Assembly (NCBI GenBank): GCA_050633205.1
Contig: JBOEGA010000211.1
Location: 1-10,331, forward strand
Direction: 5' to 3'
DNA from: CBDHHC01 sp050633205
GTDB taxonomy: Bacteria > Pseudomonadota > Alphaproteobacteria > Rhizobiales > CBDHHC01
Length of the DNA: 10,331 nucleotides
A model generated the notes under the pieces. The model had not been told where the DNA came from, made no database searches, and was given only the letters and a program-made list of their open reading frames with translations. A program made the translations under genes and the position numbers. Shown here one piece after another: positions 7,501 to 10,331 of this stretch. How positions within the stretch are numbered: the first letter of the stretch is position 1; each line of letters starts with the position of its first letter.

Positions 7501-8067
7501 ATGATTATATTTGTTGGCGGTTTAATTGGTGCAGGAAAATCCACAGTAGCCAAGTCGCTTGCGACTAAATATGGGCTGTTTTATTACGATGTGGACGAAG
7601 TGAAAAAAGTTGTCTACCAGCAAGACCCGGACTACGAAAAAAATCTGCAGAATGCTATTCCTTTTTGTGATGAGACGCGAAAAAAGCTGTATGACCGAGT
7701 GGTTGATGACATTAAAGCTTTCTCAAACAGTTATGAATGTTTGATTGTTGATGAGACCTTGCATAAACGAGAAATGCGGCATCAACTATTTGACGCAGCT
7801 GAAAAGTATTTCGGAAATTTTATTGTGATATGGGTAAAAGCTGATGAAGAAGTTATCAAAGAACGACTAACCTCAAAAGTGCGAAAAAACCATATTTTGA
7901 AAGATCCTATGAGTATGCATAATGCAATGCTGGCCGAATTCGAAACTTTTGAACAACCGGTCATTGTTTGCCGCAATAATATTAAAATAGAGGAAACAAT
8001 GAAAGATGTCGACCGAGTTTTGTCCGCCATCATTCAGTTTGGTAAAATAACTCAGACCGGTAAATAA
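7501..8067 (+). CDS. Small P-loop kinase (AAA_33 / polynucleotide-kinase-like)
   Basis: This 188-residue soluble ATP-dependent kinase belongs to the broad group of predicted small-molecule or polynucleotide kinases. The Walker A motif GLIGAGKST (residues 7-15) is at the extreme N-terminus. An acidic DVDEVK (30-35) sits where the acceptor-activating Asp of this fold lies. IVDETLHKREMR (82-93) matches the strand ending in Asp-x-T/N followed by basic residues, similar in layout to the DATN motif of polynucleotide kinases. ERLTSKVRK (121-129) resembles the arginine-rich lid. No extra domain is present, so the chain is a bare kinase. It lies 24 nt upstream of a metallophosphoesterase gene and is probably co-transcribed with it. 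The phosphate acceptor cannot be named: an RNA or DNA 5' end, a nucleotide, a sugar or a protein are all possible. The pairing with a phosphatase and nearby rtcR makes nucleic-acid end processing an attractive but unproven idea. Confidence 0.85.
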   Translation: MIIFVGGLIGAGKSTVAKSLATKYGLFYYDVDEVKKVVYQQDPDYEKNLQNAIPFCDETRKKLYDRVVDDIKAFSNSYECLIVDETLHKREMRHQLFDAAEKYFGNFIVIWVKADEEVIKERLTSKVRKNHILKDPMSMHNAMLAEFETFEQPVIVCRNNIKIEETMKDVDRVLSAIIQFGKITQTGK

Positions 8068-8091
8068 TAGGAATATTTTTAAAAAACTAGC

Positions 8092-9156
8092 ATGGCACTA
8101 TACGAAGAACTGTTTGATGGTCCGCTGGATATCATTGGTGACATACATGGAGAAATCACTGCTTTAAGGTATCTTTTGTATAATCTCGGTTACGATGAAT
8201 CCGGCAGACACAAACAAAACCGACGCCTGGTTTTTCTTGGTGATATTGTTGACCGAGGACCCAACAGCCCCGACGTGGTAGAGGCTGTAATGAGTCTGGT
8301 GAAAAGCGGACGTGCTCAGTGCATTTTAGGTAATCATGAACTCAATATTCTGTTGAATCGCCCCATGCATGGTAATGGATGGATGGTTCAGCCAAACCCA
8401 AAAGATGCAGCAGACGGTATTAAATCACGAGTTGCAGATGAGCGCCGCAAACCAGTCTACAGAGAGTTTTTCCAGTCTTTACCTCTAATCTTGGAAAACA
8501 GTTCGTTGAGAATTGTCCATGCATGTTGGAACACTCATGCTGTAGACGCCATCAAAAAATTCAAGCAAGAATCAGTTGAAGTCCTTTACCAACGTTTTCA
8601 AGAGAAGTATCACGGAATCATGCGAGAGCCTGAGTTTGCAAAAGCACTGGATGCAGAGCAATTGCATTATCAATCTGCGCTGCGGGATCCAACTCAAGTT
8701 CCACCTTTACTCAAAGCTACAGCCAAAAAAGAATACCTTGAGCAGATGATAAATCCGGTCAGAACTCTAACCACGAGTAGTATGGTTGCAGCAGCGACAC
8801 CTTATTTTGGTGGAGGAAAATGGCGAATGGCGGAGAGAGATGCCTGGTGGGATTATTATCAGGAAGACAAACCGGTCATCATAGGTCATTTCTGGCGACA
8901 GTTCAGTTTGTTAAATGAACGCATATCAGGTGTCTTTGGACGGGATCTTTTTTCTGATATCGAACCCCATGCGTGGATGGGCGCTAATGACAATGTCTAT
9001 TGTGTTGATTACAGTGTTGGGCAGCGCTATCTGGAACGAAAAAGATCAAGTGAAGAGCGCTTCTATGGAAAACTAGCGGCCTTGCGTATGCCCGAGCGCC
9101 AGGTTATGCATGATGATGGCAACGTTGTGAGTACCTACGTGCAGAATCCTCGTTAG
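8092..9156 (+). CDS. Calcineurin-like metallophosphoesterase (PPP/Pnkp-phosphatase-like)
   Basis: This 354-residue two-metal phosphoesterase removes a phosphate or cleaves a phosphodiester. All superfamily motifs are present in order: GDIHGE (Asp17, His19), GDIVDRGPNS (Asp51, Arg55), GNHE (Asn81, His82), HACWN (His143) and GHFW (His266). This set is shared by bacterial PPP-type phosphatases, diadenosine tetraphosphatase (ApaH) and the central phosphatase domain of bacterial polynucleotide kinase-phosphatase Pnkp; the LDIIGDIHG and FLGDIVDRG wording resembles the last group. The insert at about 150-230, between the two late histidines, is charged and helical-looking and may set specificity. 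It is longer than ApaH (about 280 residues). No signal peptide is visible. The ATG at 8092 has no good Shine-Dalgarno site; the only AGGA-like bases, near 8069-8072, are too far away, so translation may be weak or depend on the upstream kinase gene. A terminator follows. The substrate is unknown. Confidence 0.88.
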   Translation: MALYEELFDGPLDIIGDIHGEITALRYLLYNLGYDESGRHKQNRRLVFLGDIVDRGPNSPDVVEAVMSLVKSGRAQCILGNHELNILLNRPMHGNGWMVQPNPKDAADGIKSRVADERRKPVYREFFQSLPLILENSSLRIVHACWNTHAVDAIKKFKQESVEVLYQRFQEKYHGIMREPEFAKALDAEQLHYQSALRDPTQVPPLLKATAKKEYLEQMINPVRTLTTSSMVAAATPYFGGGKWRMAERDAWWDYYQEDKPVIIGHFWRQFSLLNERISGVFGRDLFSDIEPHAWMGANDNVYCVDYSVGQRYLERKRSSEERFYGKLAALRMPERQVMHDDGNVVSTYVQNPR

Positions 9157-9198
9157 TCTATGCAGTACATGTTACTCAGTTGGTTTTTAATCTTTTAT

Positions 9199-9222
9199 AA
9201 AAACCGGTAATCCCGGTTTTTT
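9199..9222. terminator. Bidirectional intrinsic terminator between convergent genes
   Basis: A 9-bp stem (9199-9207 pairing with 9213-9221) with a 5-nt loop is built around CCGG and flanked by A and T runs. On the + strand it ends in six T after CCGG and closes the kinase/metallophosphoesterase unit. On the - strand the same hairpin also ends in a T run and lies downstream of the enolase remnant and rtcR. Confidence 0.85.
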
Positions 9223-9250
9223 CGTGCTTTGTGTCATCAAATCAGCCTGA

Positions 9251-9739
9251 TTACTGATTACCCCAGTTTTTAAATGCTGATTGGCCTGCGTATTGCGCGG
9301 TCGAGCGCAATGCTTCTTCAATTCGAATCAACTGATTGTATTTGGCTAATCGTTCAGAGCGCGCCAGGGAACCCGTCTTTACTTGCCCGCAATTCATTGC
9401 AACCGACAGATCTGCAATCGTTGTGTCTTCAGTCTCATCAGACCGATGTGACATGACACTTGTGTCATTAGCGCGGTGAGCCATTTCGATGGCGTCTAAA
9501 GTTTCTGATAGTGTACCGATCTGATTAACTTTCACTAATAAGGAATTTGCACAACCTGTTGCTATTCCTTTGCTAAGGCGTCTGGCGTTAGTGACAAAGA
9601 GATCATCTCCAACAAGCTGGCAGCGATTACCTATGGCCTTTGTAAGAGTCTTCCAACCTTCCCAGTCTTCTTCTGCCATACCATCTTCAATAGATATGAT
9701 AGGGTAGTCGGATACAAATGCCTCGAGATAAAGCCTAAA
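9251..9739 (-). pseudogene. eno: Orphan C-terminal fragment of enolase
   Basis: About 163 codons match the C-terminal part of enolase (2-phosphoglycerate to phosphoenolpyruvate), which is normally about 430 residues. Reading on the - strand, family landmarks appear in order: YPIISIEDGM, QLVGDDLFVTN, the signature LLVKVNQIGTLSET, SHRSDETEDTTIADL, GQVKTGS and AKYNQLIRIEEAL. The N-terminal domain and the first part of the barrel, with the catalytic Glu pair and first metal Asp, are missing, so it cannot be an active enolase. The frame stays open upstream only to a TAG at 9803-9805 inside the end of rtcR, and the residues before about 9739 no longer look like enolase. The only ATG in the frame is at 9679. 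Substitutions at normally invariant sites (Gly to Asp after SHRS; MNCGQ for TNAGQ) suggest relaxed selection, yet no stop or frameshift interrupts the fragment. It starts just after the rtcR stop. A translated small protein is possible but unsupported. Confidence 0.88.
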
Positions 9740-9785
9740 CGTTCCAAAGTCCTTGTCAATTCCGAGTATTGGTTCTATTAAGGAT

Positions 9786-10331
9786 TTACAGTTCTGAAAA
9801 CACTAGGCCAAATTTCGCCAAATACACTTTAAGCCGATGGCTATCGTTATGACTTTTGCGTTGGGTTCGGCTGATGTCGTAAAGCGCCCGACCTGCTTCT
9901 GCCAGTGAGTTGTATTGTTTGCAGATTGCGATGACTTGCTGTAGCTGTAATTGGTCAAATTTATCGATTTTTGTTAGCTGTTCCTGACTGAAGTAGTCTT
10001 CCAGTGGAACACCTGTACTTTGCTTATCCAGTTGCTCCAGCCCTTGCCAGTCACTCAGAAGTCGCTGACTCTCCAGTTCTACAATGTCTTCAGTAATTCT
10101 GCCTCCAGTGGCCAGTGTAGCCATACGAGTCACGCTGGCATTGAGATCTCTAAAGTTTCCGCGCCAACTGGATTTAGGTGCTAGAGCAAAGCGCAAGTAA
10201 GCTTCTCTGGCGCTCTTGTTAAAGCTGACTTTATGGCGCGCGCTGCGGGTGAATTGGGCAAGTTCATGGTCCAGGTTGGGCTCTAGGTCTTCCAGTCGTT
10301 CTCGCAGTGAAGGTAGGTGGTATCGCCAAAG
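9786..10331 (-). CDS. rtcR: RtcR, sigma-54-dependent activator of RNA repair, C-terminal part (runs off right edge)
   Basis: These are the last 181 residues of an RtcR-like activator; the frame is open to base 10331, so the rest of the gene, expected to be about 530 codons in all, lies beyond the window. RtcR turns on the rtcBA RNA ligase/cyclase operon from a sigma-54 promoter. Its N-terminal CARF-like domain, not seen here, senses RNA ends. Visible are the end of the AAA+ domain with LPSLRERLEDLEPN, characteristic of sigma-54 activators, and the sensor II region WRGNFRDL-ASVTRMATLATGGRI, whose wording is specific to RtcR. A C-terminal DNA-binding region follows (QLQQVIAICKQYNSLAEAGRALYDISR to KVYLAKFGL), again close to Escherichia coli RtcR. 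The TTG at 10196 is an internal Leu codon and not a start. The stop TAA (9786-9788) directly precedes the enolase remnant. rtcB/rtcA may lie beyond the right edge. Confidence 0.93.
   Translation of the reverse strand, partial: LWRYHLPSLRERLEDLEPNLDHELAQFTRSARHKVSFNKSAREAYLRFALAPKSSWRGNFRDLNASVTRMATLATGGRITEDIVELESQRLLSDWQGLEQLDKQSTGVPLEDYFSQEQLTKIDKFDQLQLQQVIAICKQYNSLAEAGRALYDISRTQRKSHNDSHRLKVYLAKFGLVFSEL

Noticed and set aside
9240..9252. Inverted repeat AATCAG-C-CTGATT near the enolase fragment stop
   Set aside because: The 6-bp AT-rich arms with a 1-nt centre cannot form a useful hairpin, and there is no T tract; the terminator at 9199-9222 is sufficient.
9274..9456. 60-codon open frame on the + strand
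   Set aside because: It is antisense to the clear enolase-derived sequence and shows no recognisable protein features.

Overview
The window looks like a bacterial, probably gammaproteobacterial, chromosome segment. The reasons are the rtcR-like gene, tightly packed one-strand operons with Shine-Dalgarno sites, and moderate GC. No RNA genes, CRISPR arrays or insertion sequences were seen. Assignments rest on recalled protein motifs, with no database search.

Left part (1-7325, all + strand): a catabolic-looking operon of five genes. In order they are the 3' part of an aldehyde dehydrogenase gene, a UPF0261/Tm-1-like protein, a trimethylamine-dehydrogenase-type iron-sulfur flavoprotein, a cytoplasmic formylglycine-type sulfatase or phosphonate monoester hydrolase, and a class III PLP aminotransferase. 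Spacing runs from 36 nt down to 1-4 nt overlaps, so they are almost certainly co-transcribed and partly translationally coupled. Together they suggest stepwise degradation of a small molecule carrying an ester (sulfate or phospho-type) and an amine or N-alkyl group: ester hydrolysis, amine oxidation or demethylation, transamination to an aldehyde, and oxidation to an acid. The substrate is not evident.

Middle part (7501-9156, + strand): a 188-aa P-loop kinase followed 24 nt later by a 354-aa calcineurin-like metallophosphoesterase, ending at a strong, apparently bidirectional hairpin terminator (9199-9222).

Right part (9251-10331, - strand): the C-terminal third of RtcR, the sigma-54-dependent activator of RNA-repair genes, runs in from beyond the right edge. 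Directly after its stop codon lies an orphan C-terminal enolase fragment of about 163 codons. It cannot be a functional enolase and is probably a decayed remnant.

The most interesting points are: the kinase + phosphatase pair facing rtcR, which could be a split end-healing module for RNA repair (inference); the enolase remnant behind rtcR; and the flavoprotein that keeps the trimethylamine dehydrogenase catalytic triad and Fe-S cysteines but has lost the FMN-linking cysteine and two of three substrate-bowl aromatics.
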